Source: Echria macrotheca
Lineage: Eukaryota; Ascomycota; Sordariomycetes; Sordariales; Schizotheciaceae
Assembly: GCA_030411725.1 (NCBI GenBank)
Contig: MU839838.1
Coordinates: 806,001-870,000 of the forward strand
DNA length: 64,000 bases
Reading direction: 5' to 3'
In this document: positions 10,475 through 19,254 of the stretch, piece after piece
How the letters are laid out: every line of letters begins with the position of its first letter
Numbering within the stretch: position 1 is the first letter of the stretch
Program-made: the position numbers and the translations under genes
Notes under the pieces: generated by a model
Databases searched by the model: none
Told to the model about the DNA's origin: nothing
What the model saw: the letters and a program-made list of their open reading frames with translations, nothing else

Positions 10475-11332
10475 ATGACCTTCAAAACCTCCTTCCTCGC
10501 GCTAGTCCTATCCCTCACCCTCTCCACCACAGCAACAACCACCCCCTCACCAACCACACCTACTACCACCATCACCCCAGCACCAACAACATTATATCCA
10601 ACAACAACAACAACCCCGCGAACAACATCCACCAAACCCCTTCCCAAGTCCTACCCAACAAAAACACGCACCTCCCAAACCTGCCCCACCCAAGCGCCCA
10701 GTGTGTGGACCCTCGAAAACATGTCCCTGCACTTCCGCCGGCCCGACGCCTTTGCAAACTTTAGTCTCTCACAAGTCTTTACTGCTGCTGATACCAACGA
10801 CCAGAAAGACAGAGACGAAGTACAGTGTACGCTGGACTTTGGGTCGGTGTGCGAGATCTTCGGGGTCGGGCCGGACGACGGCGGGGTGTATATCTATCTG
10901 CAGGAGAAGAATGGGGGGGTTTGGGTTAATGTTACTGCGCCTTGGGTTTGTGAGGGGCGGTTAGTATTCTCTCTCTGTCTCTCTCTCTTTTTTTTGTTGT
11001 CTATATACCTTACCTTCCTTCTCTGCTATTTTCTTTTTGTTGTTTGTTGGTTTTTGACATGTAGTGGAAGGCTTGGTGTGTGTTGTTGCGGATGGTGATG
11101 TTGTGTGTGTGTGTGTGTGTGTGAAAATTACATGAGGGGGGGGAGACTGTCAAAGGGGGATGGATATATATGACGAGAGAGAGAGAACAATGATGCGAAT
11201 GATTTGCTGACTGTCAACAGAAAGGGCCATGTTACCGGACTGGGCGAGAACGTTTACAGCTGTCGCGAGGACGATGAGTATACTTGCGACGCCGAGAAGA
11301 TTGTGGTGGATGGGACGTTTTACGACTGGTAG
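10475..11332 (+). CDS. Small secreted six-cysteine protein, unknown function
   Basis: Exons 10475-10959 and 11221-11332 give 198 aa. The intron (261 nt) starts GTTAGT and ends CAACAG and contains CT and (GT)9 microsatellites. Residues 1-20 are a clear signal peptide. A Thr/Pro/Ser-rich linker of about 50 residues (probably O-glycosylated) leads to a compact domain of about 125 residues with six cysteines (in QTCPTQ, VQCTL, SVCEIF, WVCEGR, YSCRED, YTCDAE), enough for three disulfides. Acidic N-glycosylation-type sites (NVT, NFS) are present. I do not recognise the family. Size, secretion and cysteine content fit a small secreted or effector-like protein, but host interaction is inference only. 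Confidence 0.75.
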
Positions 11333-12149
11333 ATACCTACATGTAGGTAGTCGGACCACTTGGGACACTCTAGTCTAAATATATGCGCAGCCCCTAGCGT
11401 GTCCTTGAGTTCTCGCGCCATGCTCAAGTCCTTCGCTGTATGTTACCCCCGAAATGTCTTTAGGCTTTCGTGCGGCGGCCCTTTTGCGTAGCCTTTTCGT
11501 TGGCAGCTTTGGTAGGCGACCTCAACCTCGTCTTCGTAGGGGTCTCAGGGACAGCTATGCGCTTCGGCTCTACAGGCAAATATTAGCAAGAAAGTATAAA
11601 CTTATACAATGCATATTCTTGCTCTTGGACGGGTGTCAAAACGGCTCCGGATTTATAGGAATGATATGTGACCTTTGTGGAGGGGGGATAGAGATGGATA
11701 CAATAAATTCATTTTCATCTGGTGCCGGGGTGCTCTGAGCTCCCAGCAAATTCCAGTCGGTCCCGTGGTATACCGGGAGCGCCCTAAAGGCCATCGATGA
11801 AGGATCAGCGTCAGAGCCAATGATGGGGGTGTGTGGGTGAACTCATCCATAGATCTATCTGAGCTATGGTGGTGATGCGTGGTGAAGGAGGAAAAGGCTG
11901 GAAGGTCCAGGATGGAAGATATGGTGGTGTGGGGCCTAAGGCACCCACCCCACAACAGCCAACGCTTAAGGCGAGATTTTCCATGGCATTTGTTGTTGCG
12001 TTTGCACGCCAAGCCGCTGCAATGTTTGGCCCCTCTAAATCGATCTGTTGGATATGGCAAGGTATATCAACTTCCCCGGATCCTATATGGAGACGACTAG
12101 ATGAGCATTGCTGACTAGGTTGTGTCATCTCGGGGCCCGAGACTCGGCC

Positions 12150-12262
12150 AGGGGGGGGGGGTGGTTGCTGCTGCTTGAGTGACCTCGATTCCGCTAGTTG
12201 TTGTGGACAGGTTTGGGATGATGGCCTCCCGTGACGACTCGGCCGCGGAGTACTCCACAAGG
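12150..12262. repeat. Dispersed repeat, copy 2
   Basis: Same orientation and about 85% identical by eye to 6545-6655. It ends at the left edge of the MITE (TACTCCACAA), and a few matching bases (AGATGNCAT) resume beyond the MITE's right end, so the element may have inserted into this repeat copy. The minus strand encodes a diverged form of the same peptide (REAIIPNLSTTTSGIEV). Confidence 0.65.
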
Positions 12263-12271
12263 CGTCTAATA

Positions 12272-12666
12272 GGGGTGCACCCCCATTTTGATCCGTAGGC
12301 ATCCCCTTGAAGATAAAGCTTTCGCGTAAATCCTCAGATACAAGCGTTTCGGCGTATTAGCAATGGAAAATGAGCTATTAACAAGGGATTTACGATCCAT
12401 TAACTACGTCAAACCTTTATTTATTGGAAATAAAATATTAAAGGTCTCGACCTAACGTATATCCAGGGATTTAGCGAGTAACCTAACGACCTTGTACCTT
12501 TACTTTATTTGCCTGTACAAGTTCAACAACCCTTATATATAGTAAATAGGCCTTTGACAAATATATATACAGCTTTCAGGAAAAGCGCGAACAGTAAATT
12601 AGAGGGCATATGTGTAAAACGCTATGGCGGGAGGATGCACGTGTAGCAAAAGGGGGGGGGCACCCC
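12272..12666. mobile_element. AT-rich MITE with TA target-site duplication
   Basis: A 395-bp element bounded by imperfect inverted repeats: left GGGGTGCACCCCCATTTTG, right (reverse complement) GGGGTGCCCCCCCCTTTTG. TA dinucleotides directly flank both ends (12270-12271 and 12667-12668), the duplication expected of Tc1/mariner-type transposition. The interior is markedly AT-rich compared with all neighbouring DNA and has no open frame, consistent with a non-autonomous or decayed element, possibly mutated by RIP. A lone copy of the same terminus, including TTTTGATCCGTA, occurs at 34317-34366. Confidence 0.7.
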
Positions 12667-12749
12667 TATCAGATGCCATAAAATATGTTAACAGCTCGCA
12701 TCCACCAGATTTTCAAGTAAAGTATCTGTTTGATACAGTCTCATCTAAT

Positions 12750-14870
12750 CTACCTCAGCCGAAACTTCCCCATCTCAACACCGCTAGAAAACAACCCCGA
12801 CGCATCCTCCATCAACCCGGGGGCATAGGCCTCCCCCACAAACACCCTCCGATCGCCGCCCTTCGGATCAAGCCTCAACACATACGGCGTCTCCCCTCCC
12901 TGCAAGATACACAGCATATCCCCCGCCTTGGCCGTCGGGGGTACCATGGCAAAGTACCGCCCCTGTTTCGTCACCGCAAAACACCGGTGCACCGCGTGCT
13001 CCTCGGCCGCCTGCAGCCATGCCGTCGCGTTCGGCTTCGGCGGCTTCTCCGCGGCCGCTGTTTCGGCGGTCGGCGGTTTCCGAGGGTCGTGCTTGCTGCT
13101 GAACGCGGTAACCGGAAAAAGCTTGGTCAGAACTGCAATGCCCGAGACGTAGGCTGTCTCGCTTGTATTCGCATTCGTTCCCGTGTTCGCCGGTGACGAG
13201 ACATGTCCGAACAACGCCGACGGAGCCAGCGTGTCTAAAAATGCTTTCAGAGTCGGAACCGCCGCGTTATTCTGATACGTTCCCTGGGTCGTAAACTTGG
13301 CCGGCTCCGGCTTCGACGGCTGTGCCGCTCCCGCAGGCTTCGGCCGGCACAGCTTCCACGCCGTCTGTATCATCTCCTTCTTGGAAGACTCGGCGCTGAA
13401 ACAGCTCGACGTGAACTTGCCCGTGATCTTCTCGATCGTGTCCACCACCAGCCCCTTGACGACGAGCGTGTCGTAGTCGTCTTCGAACGAATCCTTGGTA
13501 ATCCATGACCGGGCCGAGCCCGACGCCTTGTACCGGCCCGGATGGCCGATGAGAGAATGAAACCTCCCGGCATCCCACCGGGGCACCCAGCTCGGCAGCG
13601 TCTTTGGTCCGGGCAGCGGCGGCTTCGTCTCGCCATTGTCCGAGACCGCATTCAACAGCATCAGCGTGTTGTCGACACTCAGCGCGCGGATGGCGATCTC
13701 ATGATAAACAGCCGCCACGCTGTTATCATAATCCGGCTGGATAATCAAAGCCTGCTCGGCCTCGATCCACGCCGAGTAATGGCCCAGCTGCGAGAAGACA
13801 TAATCCCTCGGATCAGTAGCCGAGTTCCTCGCGCTCAGGCACAGCTGATAGATAAAGCTGTGCTTCGCCCTGCCGCCCGGCCCATCCCTCGGTGCCTCGA
13901 CAAACCGCCGAAACAACAACGTCACCGAGCTCGTATCGATCTTGTACTTCTTCTTCAACTCCCACCCCTGCCCTTCAAGCCGTTTCATCGCCCCGTACAG
14001 CGTCTCCCATTTGATACTCTCCCCACCCCAATGCACCACGGCCTCGGCGTCCGTCCCAATCTCCTGCGGAATCCACGCGCGCCTGAACCAAGGCAGCCTG
14101 CTCAGCTCCCTCAACGCCTTCCAATGCTCCGCCGGGATCCAATCAAACGCGGCCCCCTTCGCCTTGCACAGCCCCGACAACAACGTATCATCAAAAATCG
14201 CCCTGACGGCATGCGCCAGCTGAAATGCTTTCGCGGCGGAACCGTCCGCATCGGGCCCCAACCAGACCAGAACCCGATCGGCATCCCGGAAGATGGCATG
14301 CATAAGCCGGACCTGCTGGTTCCGCTCGACCGTGTCGCGCTGGTTGATACACACCTGATCGATCCAAATTTTCAGGGAATCCTCCCCCCGCTTCGGCCTC
14401 AATCTTCTTAGGGCCGCCCCCAAGCTGGACGTGATAGCAAGCCTCTTTTTCCTCCCACCACCACCACCATTACCGCCACCACCGCCGCCGCCACCGTCAT
14501 CATCATCCAACAAGATCAGATCATCAAACCGCGGCTCGCCCCAGACGTACGACAGCGCCGAGTACTTTGTCTCACCAGACCCAATGCGCCAGTCCTCCAG
14601 CCGGCCGGAGAGTTTGTCTTCCTTCGGCCCAGGAAAAAGAACGAGCAGGCGCGAGCCGTTGTACTCCCCGCTAATCCGGCGGTACCGGTAGAACTCGGCC
14701 AGCACGGCGGGCTCGAGCGTGCGCTCGCGCGCGAGCCGCTCGTTTTCTCGCGCCTGGCGCTCCTCCTCGGCGCGTTGTTCCTCCAAAGCTTCCTGCTCTT
14801 GGACGAATTGGTGGAGGGTCAGCCGGCCGGGCGAGAAGGCGATGTTGTAGTTTGGGTGTCCGTGGGCCAT
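12750..14870 (-). CDS. HET-domain protein 1 (heterokaryon incompatibility type)
   Basis: Single exon, 706 aa, ATG at 14870. After a charged coiled-coil-like segment (residues 25-55, EEQRAEEERQARENERL), the HET domain runs from about 103 to 255. It is marked by KYSALSYVWGEP, then IWIDQVCINQRD and the RVLVWLG strand, the three conserved HET blocks. HET domains act in allorecognition and programmed cell death after fusion of unlike hyphae; many have a TIR-like fold. A polyglycine run of about 16 residues after an Asp stretch (122-139) is inserted between the first two HET blocks. The long C-terminal part has no recognised domain. The family is highly polymorphic and often non-essential. The partner gene is unknown. 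Confidence 0.88.
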   Translation of the reverse strand: MAHGHPNYNIAFSPGRLTLHQFVQEQEALEEQRAEEERQARENERLARERTLEPAVLAEFYRYRRISGEYNGSRLLVLFPGPKEDKLSGRLEDWRIGSGETKYSALSYVWGEPRFDDLILLDDDDGGGGGGGGNGGGGGRKKRLAITSSLGAALRRLRPKRGEDSLKIWIDQVCINQRDTVERNQQVRLMHAIFRDADRVLVWLGPDADGSAAKAFQLAHAVRAIFDDTLLSGLCKAKGAAFDWIPAEHWKALRELSRLPWFRRAWIPQEIGTDAEAVVHWGGESIKWETLYGAMKRLEGQGWELKKKYKIDTSSVTLLFRRFVEAPRDGPGGRAKHSFIYQLCLSARNSATDPRDYVFSQLGHYSAWIEAEQALIIQPDYDNSVAAVYHEIAIRALSVDNTLMLLNAVSDNGETKPPLPGPKTLPSWVPRWDAGRFHSLIGHPGRYKASGSARSWITKDSFEDDYDTLVVKGLVVDTIEKITGKFTSSCFSAESSKKEMIQTAWKLCRPKPAGAAQPSKPEPAKFTTQGTYQNNAAVPTLKAFLDTLAPSALFGHVSSPANTGTNANTSETAYVSGIAVLTKLFPVTAFSSKHDPRKPPTAETAAAEKPPKPNATAWLQAAEEHAVHRCFAVTKQGRYFAMVPPTAKAGDMLCILQGGETPYVLRLDPKGGDRRVFVGEAYAPGLMEDASGLFSSGVEMGKFRLR

Positions 14871-15313
14871 GGTGGGCTGGATGGACAGACAGACCCGCGG
14901 AAACTAAGGTAGGTAGAGTAGAAGTGGGAAAAGTTGCACTTCGCGAACCCCCTCGGGTTATTTTCCGGCTGGGAGTGTCGAGTGGCAACGTGGAGAAAGG
15001 ACAAAAGTGAGGCGAGTTGGTTGCCAATAGCAGGCTGTTGCCTACGAATGCATTCGCGATTGGTTTTTCTCGCCAGAGTCTTGATTTGCTGTTAAGATCT
15101 TTGTTCCACAGTGGGAAACGTGGCGGAGCAAATGAGGTTGCACTTGAACGAACTGCGGAGCTTTGAGGGGAAACATGTTCGACTTCTCATTGGACTGACG
15201 ACCAACTAGCTGCAGACCACTCGCATCTCTTTGGTATCAAACCGTTCCGCCCCCTATGGAAATTCCCAACAAGACTCTCCATCCTGCACAGCCCTCCCTC
15301 CCCCCCTCCTCCT
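14871..15313. other. Intergenic between HET 1 and CFEM gene
   Basis: About 440 bp. It contains the HET 1 upstream region (with AAGGTAGGTAGAGTAG near 14907) and the 3' flank of the CFEM gene. No further gene seen. Confidence 0.5.
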
Positions 15314-15674
15314 CTACACAGGAGTCGGCGCCGGCGTGGTCTGGCACGACGAACATATCTGCGCCCCGGCCGACGACGCCTGCAGGGCCGTCACGGGGCC
15401 GCATGTCGAGAGCACGCAGCCCTCGGCGCGCGACCGCAACGCGGCCGACCCCGAGCACTGGCAGTTGTAATCCGCCATGTTGGTGCACCCGATGGCCGAC
15501 GCCGCACTCATGAGACACGAGACCTGTCGGCTGTCAGTTGCAAAGAAAGAAAACGCGGCATACAGGCGTCCTTACCGCGCAGCTGGGCATGTTGGTAGTC
15601 GCAGGACAGTCGGCTTGGCCATGGGCGACAGAGGCCCCGGCTAGGATAGCCGATAAGATGTGTAGGAGATGCAT
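15314..15674 (-). CDS. Secreted CFEM-domain protein
   Basis: Two exons (15674-15576, 15523-15314) give 102 aa. The intron of 52 nt starts GTAAG and ends ACAG, and it restores the cysteine pattern exactly. Residues 1-20 are a signal peptide ending in AHGQ. The mature protein is almost entirely a CFEM domain: PSCAVSC, then IGC, the conserved Asp and CxC in MADYNCQC, then EGC, STC and ICSSC. CFEM proteins are fungal surface or secreted proteins; some bind haem with the Asp before the CxC, others are GPI-anchored or act in appressorium and host signalling. Here there is no hydrophobic GPI signal after the domain (it ends QTTPAPTPV), so a freely secreted form is likely. The frame was too short for simple ORF calling because of the intron. 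Confidence 0.85.
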
Positions 15675-16279
15675 TTTGAGACCGCGAGTGAGTGAAAGTG
15701 CTGTCCAGGGTGTATGGTGCCGGCCGGCCTAGATATATTGGATACCAACCGCATCGCGATCGTACGAGTGTGACGGCCGGACGTGGGACACCTCCGGCCC
15801 CAGCGGTTGTGGTGGGACGTGGTGTTTCCTAATAAGTCCCTGAATTGGGCATCGAGGACTTTGAACCAGGAAGAGCCATGCGAACTTGTCCAAGCGAATA
15901 ACAAGCCATGATCTAGTTGTCCGCCACCGGGACGTGGATGTCGTCTTTCCAGGTCGTATCGTCCAGAAAAACCAAAGCCAAGTTTGCTGCCCTATTCGGA
16001 CTGCTTGGACGGACAATTTGACATCATTTCCGCCGAGTTCGCCGTGCCCCGTAACAGGTTGCAGTCCATTACACAATGTGACCATGTGCAATCGCTCGGT
16101 TTCGACCTAGGCAGGATGCACCCAGACCCCGCAAACACCTCTGATATCGTCGTACCCTCGGAAGGATCTCCAAATCGGAGTCCAAGAAGACACCGTTTGT
16201 TGGTGACCAAACTGACGTAGCTGTGGGCACTGGTTACTGACGAGGGTGCCCGACTTGCGACTTGCAACAACAGCAAACC
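15675..16279. other. Intergenic, CFEM promoter side
   Basis: About 600 bp between the CFEM start and the HET 2 stop. Short open frames occur on both strands without domain character. TATATTGG near 15731 may serve as a TATA region for the CFEM gene. Confidence 0.45.
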
Positions 16280-18742
16280 TCATACCAAAAAGATGGTATG
16301 TTCTTTTCGGTGAGGATCGTAACTCCAACAGGGGTTGTCCTCCTGCCCCGGCTGATCTCGTAGGTACCAGGCCAGACGCATCGTTCCTAGGCCGTCTGTC
16401 CGACCGGTGTAATACCTCGAGTTAGACTTGAAGATCCCGATCCGTCGAAACCGGCCCATGGAACTGTCGACCAGCTGCAAGAGTAAAAACAACCCTTTTT
16501 TGTTGGGCGTGAACTCATTCGTCTCCTGCGCCAACTGCATGTAATAAAACGTGGAGCTCTCCACATCTGCTTTTTCTGATTCTGCAATTGCAAAGTCGAG
16601 TAATGCCTCTGCGCCGAGAATACGCTTAACCCTTTTCTTGGCTCCGGCTTCGTGGTCGTCGCCTTTGTCACTGTGAGCCTCCTCATCCTCCGGTACCGAC
16701 TCACATGAGGATGACTCGTATCCTAGCGCTAAGTTCGCTGGTTCGTCGAGACGTTTATAGAAGATGCCCTTGCCCCTCGCAATAACAGGCACCCGTGTAC
16801 CATCAGCATATACTCTCCAGTCGGCAGCCTCAGTGAATTCCCGGTCCCAACTTAACCGCATCCGCTTTAAGATACCGGTAACCTGGATCTCGACTGGCGA
16901 AGGATACGAAACCGGCCCATAGACGCTTTGTCGTAGTGGCACGCATGGCACGTGTCGATTCGCCCGATAGAGAACTGGCACCACCTTCACCAGGATCCCA
17001 CATAAAAGCGGATTGCCGGCTTTTACCTGGCAATCGACCGACGCCCACGTAAAACTGGGGGCTATGTATCCGGGGCCGCCGCTCGTTTGCTCGCTCCAGT
17101 CACGGTAGCTTCGTCGGTTTGGTATATGATTGTGGGCGTCCCGGTGACACGCCCATAATAACTCCCCTGCCAAGTATTCTCCCCATATGCCCAGGATATA
17201 AATATCGCCGAGTCTAGTTTGCAGATACCTCGCAACCCCCGCGATAGCGGGAAGCTTGTCTGACTCCCTGGTAAGTTGGCATGATGTGTAAAAAGCCACA
17301 ATGTCCTGCCAGGCGAGGTAGAGCTGGTCCCTCGAGGAAAAGCGCGAGCCCCATATCATGACGGCATAGGCGTGCGACCCAAACTTTCGGTGCTTCAGTT
17401 TTTTGATGGCGCGGGAGATGCTGTCTCTGTCCCAACCCTTCTCGATCGACACGTCCGGGTTGGATTCGGTCAGCGTCGTCTCGCAGCATTCCCAGAGGAC
17501 CTCGCGCGGACAAAAGTGCAACACGCGAGGCGACAGGAGACGTTCTTGAAACACCCACCCCCTACGGTTAAGAGGGCTTTGGGAGACCTGGTCGTACCAG
17601 ATGTCGGCGTCGATGACATCGTAGAGTTGATGACTATCGATAACGCCGACGAGCTGGCTTTCGGGGATGCTGCCAGTGGAAGTTTTCATCTGAACCCGGA
17701 GAGTCTCCCGCCATCTATGGTCTCTCGCAAAGAAGAGTCCATCTTTCTCATGCGCGCCCCAGTCTGCCGAAATATTGAACAGTCCATTCGTGTAGACGCG
17801 GTCCATGGTGGCCGACTCCCGGAGCCAGTCGGCGCCACCGTCGCCATCTTGGATGATGCAGAGCGAGTCGATCCAGACATATCGGACCCCCAGCATGAGT
17901 GCCACATGGAAGCATTCCAAAAAAGTCCGTGACAGACACGATAAAGGCACTCCTGTTGTGGTGAAGGCTTCCAGATTCGACGTCGTCAAGACTGCTGGAC
18001 TCATGGCCGTTCCCCAGCGATGGCTCAAGCTCACATAGTCGGATCCGGCCGGGACCTGCTCTCGGCTGACTAGACGTATCGAATCGACGGAAACCTTTTC
18101 AGCATTGCTTTTGTTTTTTGCGGCGGCGGAAATCTCCAACAGACGGGTCGGAAACCAGTTTCTTTCTGCTCGTCTGGCTTCACAGGCGGAATGGCTGGAG
18201 CTGCAGTTGTTAATCCAGGAGCGAATGGTTGCCCAGGTTTCATTTGAATCGGTTGAGATATGTGTGAGTGCTCTCCTTCTCGACACTAGGGGGTGATGGG
18301 AGTCTGTCGGCACCAAGCAGAGTCGAAGGACTCTATGATCTCGATCTTTCTCCCCTCCTAGTGGTTTATAAGAAGAGGAATAATCATCGAAAAAGCATGA
18401 GTACTCGTGGAAATCGAGTTCAAGACAGATCCGAGGTTGGACCGCGGTCTCCTTGCGGTAGGCTGCTCTGGCGGTGGTGAAGCCTATGTCCGAAAGAGCC
18501 AACTTTGTCTTTAGGTATGCCACCTTGGGCGACAGGGTAGTTTGCGCCAGCCTGCGCACCCATTGCTGGGCCTGTGGTGGAAGTCGGTTGAAGAAACGCC
18601 AACAGATCCAGCAATTGTTCTCGACGGCAGCCATCAATCCTTGGGGTGTGTCATGGTGGGGTACATCGGCGCCGTTGAATGAGTGATCGAGCTCAAACGT
18701 GTGGTGTTGGAAGACCGCGGAGCATGTCTCGCACAGGGCCAT
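16280..18742 (-). CDS. HET-domain protein 2
   Basis: Single exon, 820 aa. The start is taken at the ATG at 18742; the codon just upstream is GTG. An N-terminal module (MALCETC, then ENNCWICWRFF) with paired cysteines is typical of a large fungal HET subfamily. The HET domain lies at about 236-385: DYVSLSHRWGTA, then RYVWIDSLCIIQDG, then the block ending ISADWGAHEKDGLFF. The C-terminal region includes RGWVFQERLLSPRVLHF, a conserved post-HET segment. The role is inferred as allorecognition or cell-death signalling. It lies head-to-head with the M13 peptidase gene across 512 bp. It is unrelated in sequence to HET protein 1 beyond the domain, so the two are not a recent tandem duplication. Confidence 0.88.
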   Translation of the reverse strand: MALCETCSAVFQHHTFELDHSFNGADVPHHDTPQGLMAAVENNCWICWRFFNRLPPQAQQWVRRLAQTTLSPKVAYLKTKLALSDIGFTTARAAYRKETAVQPRICLELDFHEYSCFFDDYSSSYKPLGGEKDRDHRVLRLCLVPTDSHHPLVSRRRALTHISTDSNETWATIRSWINNCSSSHSACEARRAERNWFPTRLLEISAAAKNKSNAEKVSVDSIRLVSREQVPAGSDYVSLSHRWGTAMSPAVLTTSNLEAFTTTGVPLSCLSRTFLECFHVALMLGVRYVWIDSLCIIQDGDGGADWLRESATMDRVYTNGLFNISADWGAHEKDGLFFARDHRWRETLRVQMKTSTGSIPESQLVGVIDSHQLYDVIDADIWYDQVSQSPLNRRGWVFQERLLSPRVLHFCPREVLWECCETTLTESNPDVSIEKGWDRDSISRAIKKLKHRKFGSHAYAVMIWGSRFSSRDQLYLAWQDIVAFYTSCQLTRESDKLPAIAGVARYLQTRLGDIYILGIWGEYLAGELLWACHRDAHNHIPNRRSYRDWSEQTSGGPGYIAPSFTWASVDCQVKAGNPLLCGILVKVVPVLYRANRHVPCVPLRQSVYGPVSYPSPVEIQVTGILKRMRLSWDREFTEAADWRVYADGTRVPVIARGKGIFYKRLDEPANLALGYESSSCESVPEDEEAHSDKGDDHEAGAKKRVKRILGAEALLDFAIAESEKADVESSTFYYMQLAQETNEFTPNKKGLFLLLQLVDSSMGRFRRIGIFKSNSRYYTGRTDGLGTMRLAWYLRDQPGQEDNPCWSYDPHRKEHTIFLV

Positions 18743-19254
18743 CACAATGTTTATTACTGGACCGTTTGATGGTCGTTGTCGGGGTTGTCAAGAGCGTTGT
18801 GGAAGCAGGCCGCAGACGCCACCATTTTGGGGCCTTGAGGAAGGTCGGCATCATCCGTACCAATCACTCGCAGAACAGGAACTGTGGAAGTTGCGGACCA
18901 GAAAATGGTGGTTCGCCAAAACCAAATCTGCACAGTGCACACAGTGAACAATGCGGGCGCTTGCTGTTCTGTTTGTGCAACTACCGGATATTCAGTTACC
19001 CCACTCCGCCCCCAGCCACCCCAATGGTCCCAACCGAGGCCGACCTTGTCTTCGTCATCATCTGACTTCCGACGACATCCAAACAACACCAGCCGTTTAT
19101 CACAGTCATTCTCACATTCCGTGCAAGCTCATCGCTGCAAGTTGTGTCTTTCCAGTTCCTGGTTCGTTTCTGTAAACAGTCAATCTTTTCATCGAGTGTC
19201 ACCTACGGACATTTGGCTGTCGGTCGGTCAATTGAACGCTCTGACAAGTCCGCT
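18743..19254. promoter_or_regulatory. Divergent promoter region, HET 2 / M13 peptidase
   Basis: A 512-bp spacer between two outward-facing start codons (18742 minus, 19255 plus). A CCACTCC/CCACCCC pyrimidine-rich tract lies at about 19000-19030. No clear TATA box. Confidence 0.4.

Larger units (their letters stand above)
11333..12749. other. Intergenic with nested repeats
   Basis: No gene is supported. From 11653 to 12300 the minus strand has open frames without recognisable domains. The second copy of a dispersed repeat lies at 12150-12262 and an AT-rich MITE-like element at 12272-12666, both listed separately. Confidence 0.5.
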
